This document shows positions 35,668 through 47,900 of a DNA stretch of 64,000 nucleotides, piece after piece. The number at the start of each line of letters is the position of its first letter. Position 1 is the first letter of the stretch. Below the pieces are notes generated by a model. That model was not told the origin of the DNA. It ran no database searches and saw only the letters and a list, made by a program, of their open reading frames with translations. The stretch is taken from the NCBI GenBank assembly GCA_964035545.1, contig OZ037768.1:4641241-4705240 (forward strand), written 5' to 3'. This DNA is from Bugula neritina (taxonomy: Eukaryota; Bryozoa; Gymnolaemata; Cheilostomatida; Bugulidae). The translations under genes and the position numbers were made by a program.

Positions 35668-36280
35668 CTGATGGTCATTGCAGCTGAAAGGTACATTTGG
35701 ATAAATATAAACCAAAATAAATATTATCTATTGCAAATTTTTGTGTATTCACCATTTGGATTCATTCTAGTGTCATTTCCAGGATAAATGGGCTAAAATT
35801 TTTGTAATAAAAAGTTTTATGTACATATATCTTGCATTGGTTTATGTAATTTACCAAAGTCATTAGTTTCAACAGTTCATAAAAAAGTTAACTGATCATA
35901 TTCTCCACATAAATTGAGAAAACAACTCCTTCCTCCACAAGTGTTATTTTATTAGCATAATACAAAACAGATGAGTTTATCAGTCAAATAATTTTTATTA
36001 CATAACTATGATATATAACAACATACTGCATAACTGACATTGTTGATTTCATAACATATTACCAATCCACTAGAAAAACACTTTGAATTCAACATGTCTC
36101 TATTGATACACTTTCAGATGTCAATAGTTTGAAAAAAGACTACCTAGATACAACACTGGCAACATTTACAATACTTTGAAAGATCTACCATTACTCTGTT
36201 TACATCCTAATGTAGATATATGTATTGTAAAGCTGATGTGTTGTCTGAACTAATTATGCAAAGTGTATATGTACAGTTTA
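35668..36280. other. Convergent intergenic gap, small membrane protein / MRPL44
   Basis: Two 3' UTRs. AATAAA for the plus gene is at 35716-35721; a minus-strand AATAAA for MRPL44 is at 35994-35999. Nothing else is seen. Confidence 0.6.
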
Positions 36281-39200
36281 TCAGTGCTGCTCAGATGACA
36301 GCAATGTTGGCTGAGTCCCACTATTCAATATACCATACTGTTTATATGTAGTATTAAAGTCAAAAGGTAGTCTATTTTCTTGAATACCATATAAGGACAT
36401 CAAGGCATCATGAGCTGCCATCTCTTCTGCTATTTCTAGAGTCTCGCCAGGAGCTAAAATTATACATTACTCTCTGCATTATATTATTCTATAGAGGTTG
36501 GCGCAGTAGTGGAGAAATTGAGAAATGTCTGTGTTCTAGATAGAAAATGTAGCACAAGAAGTTACGCTCTCTTGAGAATTTCAACTGAGAAAATTAAAAA
36601 ACTTAGACAATTGAAAGTTTTCCACTACCGCACCTAATTGATTCTACAGTTCCATAAAGCATGTTTTGCTAAGAATTAATAGTAAATAATCAACAATTAG
36701 CTTTCAAATATAGTATGCAGTAATTAATAAAATAACATGAACTGATATTAATTTATATCTTCCATTAAAGGGCTCCTTTATATTAAGAGTAATTTCACTA
36801 CATAGTTCAACCTAGTTTTATATGATCATTATGTAATGTCAATAAGTCTCAAAATTAAAAATTCAACCTTGTAAAATCACCTAATCATTGCATAACAAAC
36901 TCGGCTTATTTTAGGCAAAAATTAAATTAAATTAAAGGCAACAAGATGGTAATGGTGACACAATGAAGAACCTTAATTGAGCATTACTTGAACCCGCTGC
37001 AATAAACAACAGTACAAGGCACGCCGTAAGTCACATCAGCATATACCATAGTATTTACCTTTCCCAATTAGCTCATTGTCACTGTAGATTCCAACAAAGT
37101 AACACGAGACAGCTGTAGCCTGACCACAATGCTCTAACAGCCTAGATATAGGTTCTCCTTGACCTTTCTTCTGCAGTAAACCTACCAGCCTAGTCATGGC
37201 ACTAGTGATGGGGAATATCGCATCAATGTCCTCTCCTATGAGCTGAGTTATTATAAAATCCCTGACAAACGCACACGCTCTTTCTTCTCCCTAAAATAAA
37301 CCATACAAACATTGCTACAACACATACTGTATAAGTGTATAAACTATAAACAATTTTCCTTCCAAAATGTATATAAAATACTGTTGGGCATATAAAAATG
37401 TGACTCATATGTATAAAATTATTAAAGAGACACATGGTTATAATGCAACCAGTGAACTGTGCTTTGAGTATTTATAGATAATATGTATGTAATTCTCATA
37501 TTTGCTATACATTACATAATATGTATTAATCACAGACTATATAATAAAATGGACACAGACACAATGTTTCAGATACTATTACCTGCTCTTCATTGATAAG
37601 GGAAACTAGAGCTAAAAGCGACCTTGCCACGGGTTCACTTGGTACAGGAAATCCCTACAATAATTATATAATGTGATAACACCAAATGAATTATATAATA
37701 CAGAACCAGAATAACACAGCAAGAAATCTGTAACCTTCCCATCACTAACCACAGAGTATGTAGTAATATAAGAAATGCAAATTTAATAAGCTATGCTAGT
37801 ACGTACATCATATAATATAAGGTCTGTAATACCCAGGTGTTTTCCAACATGTGCCAGCTTTTCTGTTGACATCAGGAATTCTAGAATTGACCTGTTGAAA
37901 AAAGTTTAATGCTGAAGATTGTTCTATTAAAAAACAATGACTCAGAAAATATCTGTACTGCAGAAAACCGAATACAAAATACCATTGAAGAAACAGCAAT
38001 GGTCAGTAGCTAGAAATAAAAATGTCTACATTTTGGTGAGACTGCTCATTGAAGACACAGATACAAGATAACATACCCCACTCCTTCTTCTGGAAGATGC
38101 GGAAACTGCATTTTAATAAAATCTTTAATGAATTTTCTTGCCAATTTATCGCCTGGAATGTTGAAAAAATCTCCTTAATAGTCTCTCCCATAAATTGACA
38201 TGTTTAACATATACTTACTCAGTAATAGCACTGCCTAGCAATTGAAACCCACCACCGTACCCAGCATTTTGTAGATAAAACTCAACAGATATTAATAACA
38301 ACAAAATTAATTTTCAGTCGAATTTGCATCGGATGTATCATAAACCCTCAACACATTCTAAAAAGAAGACAATCAACAGACCTGACTCTGCCATTTGTTC
38401 ATTACCAGCACTAGTATCCAGAGCATCCAACTCCTGGCCTTGAACTGAATCTCCAATAACCTCTTTAACCAGTTGAGCCGTGCTCCGAGAGTATGACCTA
38501 GGATAATGGAAAGCTTGAACTTAACACTGGGAGATGCAACACTGAGATACAACTATAATTATTTAAGTTTACTTGAAACGCACACAGACACCTTTTATTA
38601 AATTAATTATTCCAAAAACCTGAGTTACAAACAAGGAGTTCATATTAATATTGCTTTTAATAACTATGTTCACGAGCCACAACCATTAGACACTGGCTTA
38701 GTAAACACAAGGTCAGTGGTTTGAATCCCAGTGGAGGCCGTTCTTCGCCACAATAGAAAACAAGTCTTTAGCCCACTTAACCCTTTTCATCAGGGGTTTT
38801 GAGAGGGATGGTGACTATAATCATATGGGAGTTCAGTTATAGTGAAACAACTTTTAATAGAAATGTCAAGTTACTCTTATTGCATAAGTATTGTAGACTA
38901 GAACTAAACAACCGTACATGTCGGTAAATGCTTGTCGTACACCAACACGAGATAGCTTCTCAGATATTCTGTGAGTGAATGCCTCCAACTCAACATCCTC
39001 ATTCCTGGAAACACATAAAATACATATACAATGGCAGGTTTTTATACGAAAATCTAATTATTCCACAATTAAACAAACATAACTGAACAATCAGCAAAAT
39101 AATAAAGTAAGAAATTCTAGGATGTCAAATAAGAGAACCAAAAAGTTTTGGTGACTGGTAGTGATGATTCAAAATTAAAAGGTATACCATATTGAGCAAA

Positions 39201-39856
39201 CATGCAATAAATTGATTTACTAAGATATATCTGATTATTCAACTTCTTGGAAAGCTTTTACAGGCAGTTTTTTGTAGCTTATCAGTAATTAAAACATTTT
39301 CCAAAAGCTGTTTGTTATCCTCACAAAATCTATATACATCATTCAAATAACCATATGCCATCCAATTGCATAAACTCGTCTGCTAAACTACAGTTAGCTG
39401 CTGTCCCAAATATCATAGCAAAAATATTTCACACCAGTTGAGCTGTTTAGAGCGAGGAGTTGCTTCTATAGGTCCAACTTTGAGTCTTCTTCTATAAAGC
39501 TCTTTATTATATTTATAAGAATGCTGTTTATAGGTTCGAGCACCTAAACAAATTCAACGAACAATGAATTTAATGATATTTCAGTTTTACAATTAAAAAG
39601 CCAACACTAAAGTAAATTTTCATATCAAATAAACTGAAACATAAAATTTATTGAAAAAATATCTAACATCGAAAGAAAAGGCTATAACCAACTTATGCGT
39701 TCAGAACTTAATAACAATAGCTTACTAATCATCAAACATCGTTGAAGGTAATATTTTCATACCCTGAAGCACTGTGATAGGAGGTGGGTTCATAAAGTTG
39801 GGCAACTCCAATCTGAATCTTTTAATAGCTCCACAACAGGTTTTAGCTAATGCCAT
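36281..39856 (-). CDS. MRPL44: Mitochondrial large ribosomal subunit protein mL44
   Basis: Nine exons, 5' to 3': 39763-39856, 39435-39543, 38918-39004, 38382-38497, 38077-38152, 37807-37891, 37583-37654, 37059-37290, 36281-36453; 1044 nt, 347 residues against 332 in human. The start MALAKTCCGAIKRF fits a mitochondrial targeting sequence. The N-terminal half is the degenerate RNase III-like domain (LYRRRLKVGPIEATPRSK, NWNEDVELEAFTHRI). FPVPSEPVARSLLALVSLI and ACAFVRDFIITQLIGEDID follow as in orthologues. The C-terminal double-stranded-RNA-binding region includes PISRLLEHCGQATAVSCYFVGIY and APGETLEIAEEMAAHDAL. mL44 lies at the exit side of the mitoribosome and supports assembly of the large subunit. 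All phases close. Confidence is high because every exon matches the family in order. Confidence 0.95.
36498..36637. mobile_element. MITE-like element, copy 4 (MRPL44 intron 8)
   Basis: About 140 bp. The left end TTGGCGCAGTAGTGGAGAAA is matched by the inverse of the right end, TTTTCCACTACCGCACCTAA. The interior AATTAAAAAACTTAGACAATT is related to copies 1 and 2. No ORF. Confidence 0.55.
38670..38830. repeat. tRNA-derived SINE candidate in MRPL44 intron 3
   Basis: TGGCTTAGTAA resembles an A box and GGTTTGAATCCCAG a B box, followed by a non-tRNA part with TCATCAGGGGTTTTGAGAGG shared with 16310-16345. No cloverleaf is intact, so not a tRNA gene. Confidence 0.45.
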
Positions 39857-40214
39857 AAGGATTTATTGCAATTAATTATCTCTGAAAATTAATTTATAAA
39901 TAATCAGTTGCTAGATTATAGAGTTCAATAGTTTACTATTCTTCAATAATTGATAATTCAATCGAACAATTAATTTCAACGTCAAAAAAAATGTTGACAG
40001 TAGCAAGTTTATGCAAAAATAAAATGTCTAACTGCTCAAGTTTAACAATAATTAGGCCAACAAAAGAATGAGATTTTGTTAGTCTCATTTATGGCAAAGA
40101 AAAAGCTTTGAACCTTCCAAGTCATGAAAATATACATTGAAAAAATTCATAAAAAATGTTAATTACAACAAGAGTCAAGCTGCGTAAACTTAAAGTTAGT
40201 GATAATCTAATTTC

Positions 40215-40440
40215 CAGTGAATAGTGTAACTATAAGCATAAGTATTACTATTACTATTAGTTTTAGTAGCATAATCCATAATGACGATTCGGATTACCAT
40301 TATGATTATTATTATGATAATGAAAATGCCCGAAAGGCGAATGGTAATCGTCATGTTGAATCATTCTGATTGTCATTGTGACCACCGTCAGTCACAGTTT
40401 CAGTGTGAGTGTCAATGTGTTGTCGTTGGGTAAGCAGGCA
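40215..40440. repeat. Drifting 6-bp-periodic tract
   Basis: Hexamer series AGTATT ACTATT ACTATT AGTTTT and later TCATTC TGATTG TCATTG, then GTTTCA GTGTGA GTGTCA. Confidence 0.65.
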
Positions 40441-41234
40441 GTATTACTACTAGTAGTAGTTCTACTTCTTGGAATAAAATAAAAATAAAAATAATTAAAA
40501 TGCATTATGATTATGATAATGATTATCATTATGATAAAATTTTAAAAAGATATAGAGAAAATAACAAATTCTGAATTTCAGTTGAAAGAGCAATAATAAA
40601 GCAATCTTACAAGGTTTCGGCAACGATTAACTGAAAATAAATATGATTATCATTATTATTATAAATACCTGATAAAAATTTCGTTTTGATCAGTGAAGTT
40701 CCAATTATGCAAATGCAGAAAAAACCCAGCACGCTTTTAGTTTTAGCCTGATTTTTGAGCAAAGTATTTCTACAAAGTCTAGTAGATACTAATGTCGTGA
40801 AATTTGCATATTAAACCAGTCAGTAGTTTTGGAGCTAGGTGTTTATAAATCTAACGAGTCACTTATTCAAAATGTTAAATTATTTCCGCAACGTAAATCG
40901 CTTGAAACAGCACCTAGCTCATAGTCATTAATTTGGAGCTCAGGAGTTTAAATCCAGACAACGATGGTTATACAAACTCTGCACCCAGTCACCCTTAACT
41001 TAGTACTGCCCCTAGCAGTTTTGTAACAAAACAGTCTCGGATTTAAATTCATTTTCACACAGTACAACTTGAACTAGGTAAATAGTAGCTGTAAGTAATT
41101 ATAAGTATAAAATTAAATGAATTCATTGAGGAGTAATGATGGTGAAATTTATTGAGGAGTAATGATGGTGAAATTTAACGTATTAGTTGTTTTAAATTTA
41201 TCAGGTTTCTCTATCCTCATCAGCCAAAAGTATA

Positions 41235-41540
41235 TGACCCTGCCTTTAAAGTTTAAAGTTTAGGTTTTAGTTATAAGTTAAAGTTAAGAGACTTTCACTT
41301 TCAGTTTGAGTTTCACTTTTGAGATACTGGCTGAGTATAACTCTTCATTTTGATACTGTTTTTGGATTATAATTTCCATCAAAACGAATAGTAAAATATG
41401 TTGAAATTAGTAGTTCAACAACAAATATTTGCACTGTATGAGTGTAAGCATATTTTTGGTTCATTGTCATTGTGATTGTATAATTTGTTACATTCAATTT
41501 CATTGTCACTGTCAGTCTTATTTTTATAAAGTTTAAATAT
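41235..41540. repeat. Drifting 6-bp-periodic tract
   Basis: Series such as AAGTTA AAGTTA AGAGAC TTTCAC, then TTTCAG TTTGAG TTTCAC, followed by weaker CATTGT words to about 41520. Confidence 0.6.
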
Positions 41541-41984
41541 ATCAACAAAAGACATTGACTAAGCTGAATGCTGAGTAATGAATATAACCTTTTTAGTAAT
41601 TTGCAGAATTTGACATTGTTTAGAGTAATCCTATATGTTATCTTAAACCCGACTGTAATAAAGTTCTATATTGTATTTATGGGCCCCTCTTCAATTGGTG
41701 TTATGAAACAGAGAAGTCACTAAAGACAATTAATGATTTTCAATGCTATAAATTCATCTATTTATTAAGCCATGCTTGGGGGTTAGATTTTTTCAAAGTA
41801 GTGCTAATAAATATGTCATCTATGAGAGAAATAAAGCAATTCATTCAGTTACATGGTTAAGGAATTCCTATTGCATCTACTTTCTGCATCATCGTACATT
41901 TATTTTAGATTGGACAAATATATTTTCAACTAGTTATAACATGCTGGAGTGATAGCCCAAGTTACTAATATTACAATATGAGCT

Positions 41985-44900
41985 ATGGATGATAGTAGTA
42001 ATTTAGATTTCAAAAATACACTTGCTGCGAATGGAAGTGGAGAAACTGGAAAATATTCGGACACCAATAAGTCTTCGGTACAGATCCAACCAGATGCACC
42101 AGGAAATGTTTTCACCTCAGAAGGTGGTGAAACCAGTTCACACAAGATGCAAACTGAAACTCATTCTTGTGAGAAAAGCATATGCAAATCAGAAATAGAT
42201 GTATCTGAGAAAACTGTAGCAATAGAACAAAATAGTAAGGTAAATGTTTCAATTATTTTCAGCTGGATTCTGTTTTGATACACATACAAGGCAATAAAAT
42301 AACTTTATCTTTTGAAAATAATGAAACATTGAATATTTTTGCCAACAATATTATAAGTGATGTGTTGATGTTTCAACTTTATCCCATAAACAAACTACTT
42401 AGATTTTACTGAGGATTTAAAATCAATTGAACACTTTCTCTGATTTTCTGGCTTCATTATAATTCTAGCTACGGAGTTTGAGGCAAAGAAAGTCAGCCGA
42501 CGCACTAACTCCCACTCCTCCTAAAAAGAAAAGACACAGTTCTACTGATAATAAGTCTAATGTAACGCAAACTAAACAAGGAGCATCTGAATCAATGAAT
42601 ACAACAGGTAGTCACTAAGTCCTGCTGAAAGTCAAGTGGGGCTTGGGCCAAGTTTAATAGAACTTTTTTTTTGGCATGTTTACTAAGTTTTTCTTCATCT
42701 TTAATGTAAGCAACCAATGAAGACCACTGTCTATAGAGCTACTGTTGTTAATAATATGAAATATTGATGTTTTGTCACACCCATGAAAGTGAATTGGGTT
42801 TCTTCGTCTATATCTTCAACTAAGTTGTTTATAAATCTTCACATTAATAGATTGGCTTTTGCAAGAGGATGTTCATTATAAAATATTTCTTCTACTTGTA
42901 ATTTATAGCTATTGTGGGTATTGATCTATATGTTGGCATTTGTAAATATGGAGCATTTCTTTTCTTTATTATGTTCAGAGAAAAATAGTCCAAAACAAAC
43001 GGAGAAAAGAAAACTGCTCCCAAGAAGGTCAGGAATTGAATGGAAAGTAGGCTGTAAATTAGAGGCCATGGACTTCTTGAAGAAATGGTGTGTTTGCTAT
43101 GCAATGGCACTGCTAGATCATCAAACTTGTTCTACATTTTCTGTATTCTATCATTTTCATTATTATGTAGTATTATATGTATGGCTATGTGCTATATTTT
43201 GTACACTATATTTTAGTTTAAATAAACTCAACATCATTCATAAAATAGCTTGGTTTTAGTTAATATAATTATACAAGAGCAAGAGGTTTTCCGTAGCCAA
43301 TGGAATATGCAGAAGAATGTAAACTCTATTCAAGTATAATAATAAGTAACTAACTTTACAGAAAGTGTTAAAGCTTCTTTCATACAGCTGTACAGCTATG
43401 CTTTGTCAATAGAACAGCTTACAAAGTTATATAATACTGTGCCCTTCTATTTACTTTGTTTGAGGTGGTATAGAATAAAAGCACATGCTTTAGGTACAAG
43501 GCTAGAATAATCGAAGTGGACGAAGAGGAAGCAGAAGTTCTGATTCACTTTGACAACTGGAGTTCAAGGTTTGACGAGTGGGTAGGCATGAAGTCCGAGA
43601 GACTGAGGGCCATGAGCCAGGCTAGTACATCAGCAGCTACTCCTAAAGTGCAGCACACTCTGCCCCAGGTAAAGTGCTTGTAGAAGTTTAGGTATTCTAC
43701 TTTAAATAACTAATCTATAGTTATAGTAATAGTTGTACCAGAAATTTAGAAGTGCAGTGCTGTTCTTATCATTTGTTGAACTCGATGTGTTGATTTTTTG
43801 TTGGCTAAAGCTTGGGTTTTATAACTTCTGTTGGGGTTGGGAGTATCATTGCTTCTAAACAGACAACTATTTGTCCTCTAAATTAAATTTAATATTCACT
43901 AGAGTGTGTTTGTGACTTGTGACATATGACAGGCTCGTGACATGTGACACAGACATGACATCTTTAGCTGTTTCCTTTGTACATTATTGTATAGTAATAG
44001 ATACATTTGCAATAGTTACAAGAACTTGAGAGACATATTTGGTTGATGCTACTTGAAAAGTGATATAATATTATGTTGATGGTTTATGGTATTAATCACA
44101 GATTTCAATGGGGTCAATGGTGCTAGCGAAATGGTCTAATAAAAAGGCTACGACCAAATATCCTGCTGTAGTCCGAAGTATTGCTTCAAAGAAGAAAGTG
44201 AATATAGAGTTCTATGATGGTATAGAGATACAGACAGACATGACTTCTGTGCAGTCATTACATCCAGATTTACAGTCAAGGGTAGATACTTTGGCACAGT
44301 TCTTAGCACACAATATTGTTGACTTTGTGTTTATGTTTTGTTATAGCCATCAAGGAAAAAACTAATACTTCATATGTTTCATGCTATGATACAAACTATT
44401 TTAAATAATCTGCTTAAGAGTTGTCTCTTCTTGAAACTTCCCTTTCAGCCTTTTTATTTTGATGTGAGATTGAAGCTGTTTTGATATTTACAGGCAGCAG
44501 ATATTTGGAATATGATGAAACAGATTGGAGAGGATGAGATAAGGCAGCGTCCAGAATCCAGCGCTGACAGCAAAGCGTCTCGAAGAGCACTAATGGCGTC
44601 TAATAAACTTCATCAAGATAGAATATGTATGTAGTTGTTTATATGAAATACTTTTATTGCCCCAGCTATTTTATTATATGCAGTTTCAACATTCAGTTGT
44701 GTTTTAATAACTTGATTGAGTTGTACATGACAGCAGCTAGTCTTTGCGAGGTTCGCAAGAGAGAATTGTGTCAGAAGTTTTATTAACTGATTAATTTAAA
44801 AATAAAAAATGTGCTCTAATTTTTTTAATCGATATCAAAAGTTTTTAAATTTTTAATTTACATATCTCCTTTTAGCTTTTTGTTAAGCAAATTTAGAAGG

Positions 44901-47900
44901 TGAAAATGGGTAGAAAAATGATAAATTGCAATCACTTGTATTTAATTTTAAAGTTAATTTATTTCGTTCAATTTCATCAGATATAGTTTATAACACTTTA
45001 TCTGCATGAAGTTTTGAGCTCATAATTCCACTTTATATGACATGGTGTAGATTTATAATTATTGCTGCTTATTGTTTTTTCCAGCCAATGCAGAGGCGTT
45101 ACTGTCTAAGCTGATTGAAGATGCTTCTAAGGGGGGTACACAGGAAGCACTGAGCAAGACCGAACCTGTTACTTCTGAGAGAGTTGCCAGCAAGTCCGCT
45201 GTACAAAGTAGTACAAAGTCGGATGGTAGAGTTTCAACTGCTAGAAAAGCTGCAATTAAACTCACCAAAGTTGACCAGCATTCTCCTAAACAGGAGACTG
45301 ATAGAGCAGTGAAAGTTAAAGTTGATAAATCTCTCAAACATACAGCAGATGGTGAAAGACCTCAAAGTTCGGGCTCTAAAAAGTTGGGGTCTGAATTAGA
45401 GCAGGATAGGAAACGGCTCTCTGGAACTAAAGAGCCACCTACCATTAGCATACCTGACACGCAGGTAAATATTGCCCATGAATGCTTTTCAGTAAAAACT
45501 TAAGATTTCGGCCCTCTGGGACTAACTGATATTTGAAAGATAAATACAATTCATATCTCGTGTTTTGCATGTTGTTTTCATATACTTTTATTACAGAGGA
45601 CCAATAGTAATTTTATTTTAATATCGTTTTATTTTTATTGTAATAACATGACTATATTGAGGATAACATTATGTGTTACTTTGTCTTGTGCATATTATAA
45701 AGTTGGGAAGCAGCACGAAGAGGTCTAAACCCAGTGAGAGAGACAAGACTAGTAATGCAAAGGGCAGCAGAAGAAAAGTCGCCAAAGCAGATGTTAATAT
45801 TGGAGCAGACGGTGACAATGTGAAGACACAAGCTGATAGAGTCAAAACACTCAAAGCAGATGCTGAAAAAATAGAAGCTCTGAAATCAAACTTTCAAATT
45901 CAAAAGAATCCTGCTGTGTCTGTATCAACTGAGCAGGTAAATTGGAACTCTTTAAGGTAGTTGCGAGGGTGAGATCTCAGCTTATCTTTTGTAAAACCTT
46001 TTGATATAAGAAGCATGCATGTCCTTGTAGAATTTTGAACGAATTAATTTTATTAGATTTAATGCATTCTATGCTTGTACAATATTTGGGTTTGTAGCAG
46101 GTGGATAAAAGTCAAAAAAGGGCTCTGTCAGAGGAACACTCTTCATCTAGCAGCCTCAAGAGGAGAAAACTCAACAAAGGAAAGGTTTGTACATAACGTA
46201 TGCAAAATTACTTTAATAGTTTTATAAGAAAGCACGCTGACTTCTAGAGCACAGCTTCTGAGAATGTATTATTGAATAGGAAGGTCGCTGTTGACTATAG
46301 CATAGTTGTGTATATACTTGAGTTATGTACAATTATTTATGTTTTAGAAAACTGGTAGCAAGCTCATAGTTGCTGAATTTTCCAAGTCGAAGTTAACTAA
46401 GAAAGATGGCTTGACTGAACCAGTAAAAGACATTACGCCACCATATTCTCCTAATCAAGAGTCAACTAGCAGTGCTGTATCACAAATATCCAATGCTGTG
46501 GTAGCCTTGAGTGATGTGATTAATGATGCCAACGTTTCACAAACATCAACACACGACAGCTCATCTATACACAGCAAAGACAGTGACAGCACAACTCCAA
46601 ATTCTTTGGGGAAGCTTGGTAAGAGTGGACTGAAGGAGGCTTGTGTTGATGTTAGCACACCAAGTAAAATCTCAAAATCCAGTGAGAAATTTGAGCCCGA
46701 CAGTTCATTTAATGAAGAAGAAAAATGGGCCAGCGATGAGATAAATGTTCAAAGCTTCACCCCTACAACTAAGCGACTTCTCAATTCTGTAGCTGTCGTG
46801 AATCTGGAGAAGACGGACCTGTTTGCTGTCATGTCTTCTACGTCTGCACCAGATGTGAAACCTGTCACCTTGTCTACTACAACTGTTGACAAGAGTACCG
46901 CCGAGTCACCTGTTGCAGCTGACAAATCAGCATCAGCAGCAGACTCTATACCAGCACAGGAAGTTAATCCGACAGCAGAATCCGTTTCAGCAGATAGTCC
47001 TAGGCCGAGTTCTTCACGGACAGCAAATTCTGCGCTGACAGCGAACTCTGAACTACCCACTAATACGACGTCGAAGACAGTCAGCACACCAACCATGGCT
47101 ACTGGTGCGGCCAGTATTTCAAGGAGACCATCTAGTACAACCACCAAGCCAATGGCACTTCGGCGTCAGTCTCAGGTTAGTTCTTATTGTGGAAATTACC
47201 AAAAATTTATACTTTTAGTAAAATCTACTTGACTTTTTGTTTAAATTGATTTTTCATGCATTCAGCACATTTGGAGGCCACAAATAGCTCTAACGAATTA
47301 TGTTGGTGGTTTAAATTAGTGTTGCATTGGTTCTAGAGGTTTTTTAATGGACCAATCAGAAACAGCATACCTGTCACGTGTACATATAGACAGCTGAATA
47401 CTTTTTTTATAATTCTATTATTGCAAGTTTATTGCTAAAAATCAACAAGCTGTGTGCCTGTCTGTTAAGCAGCTAATGTTTTTTGGCAGCAAAACTCATG
47501 TTTTTTTATGGTTACATCTTATACAGGCTGCTGACAAACTCTCAAACTGTGCTGGCTGCGTAGTTTGAAGGCTGCCAAAGCTCAGCAGTATATTGATATC
47601 TGATCTTTTGACTTTGCCAATGGCTTGACTGGGGTTCGATTTTTCAGCCTTGTACCGGCCTAGCTTGATGACTTTAACTGCATATGTCAAATGTCATATT
47701 ACAACACGTTTACTGTTTTATGTTACCAGAATACGGAGTCTAAGGCTAAATATGGATACAAAATGATCCTTGAACCTATTGATGCTAAGCCTTCGAAAGC
47801 CTTTGAAGTAAAAGAGCATCACAGTCAGTTCCGATGTGCGCAGTGCACCAAGGCCTTCAGGAAGCAATCACTTCTTACAGCTCATATAAAATACTATCAT

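Larger units (their letters stand above)
39857..41984. promoter_or_regulatory. Divergent intergenic region, MRPL44 / PHF20
   Basis: A 2.1-kb region with both promoters implied. It carries 6-bp-periodic tracts at about 40215-40440 and 41235-41540, a diverged foldback/SINE-like piece at about 40915-41030, and a 26-28-bp direct duplication (TTGAGGAGTAATGATGGTGA) at 41124-41180. Confidence 0.5.

Noticed and set aside
38690..38730. tRNA gene from A-box and B-box words
   Set aside because: The spacing and stems do not form a cloverleaf; better explained as an old SINE.
46749..47147. 132-codon minus ORF rich in Val/Ala/Glu
   Set aside because: It is the antisense shadow of the Ser/Thr/Ala-rich PHF20 exon 10.
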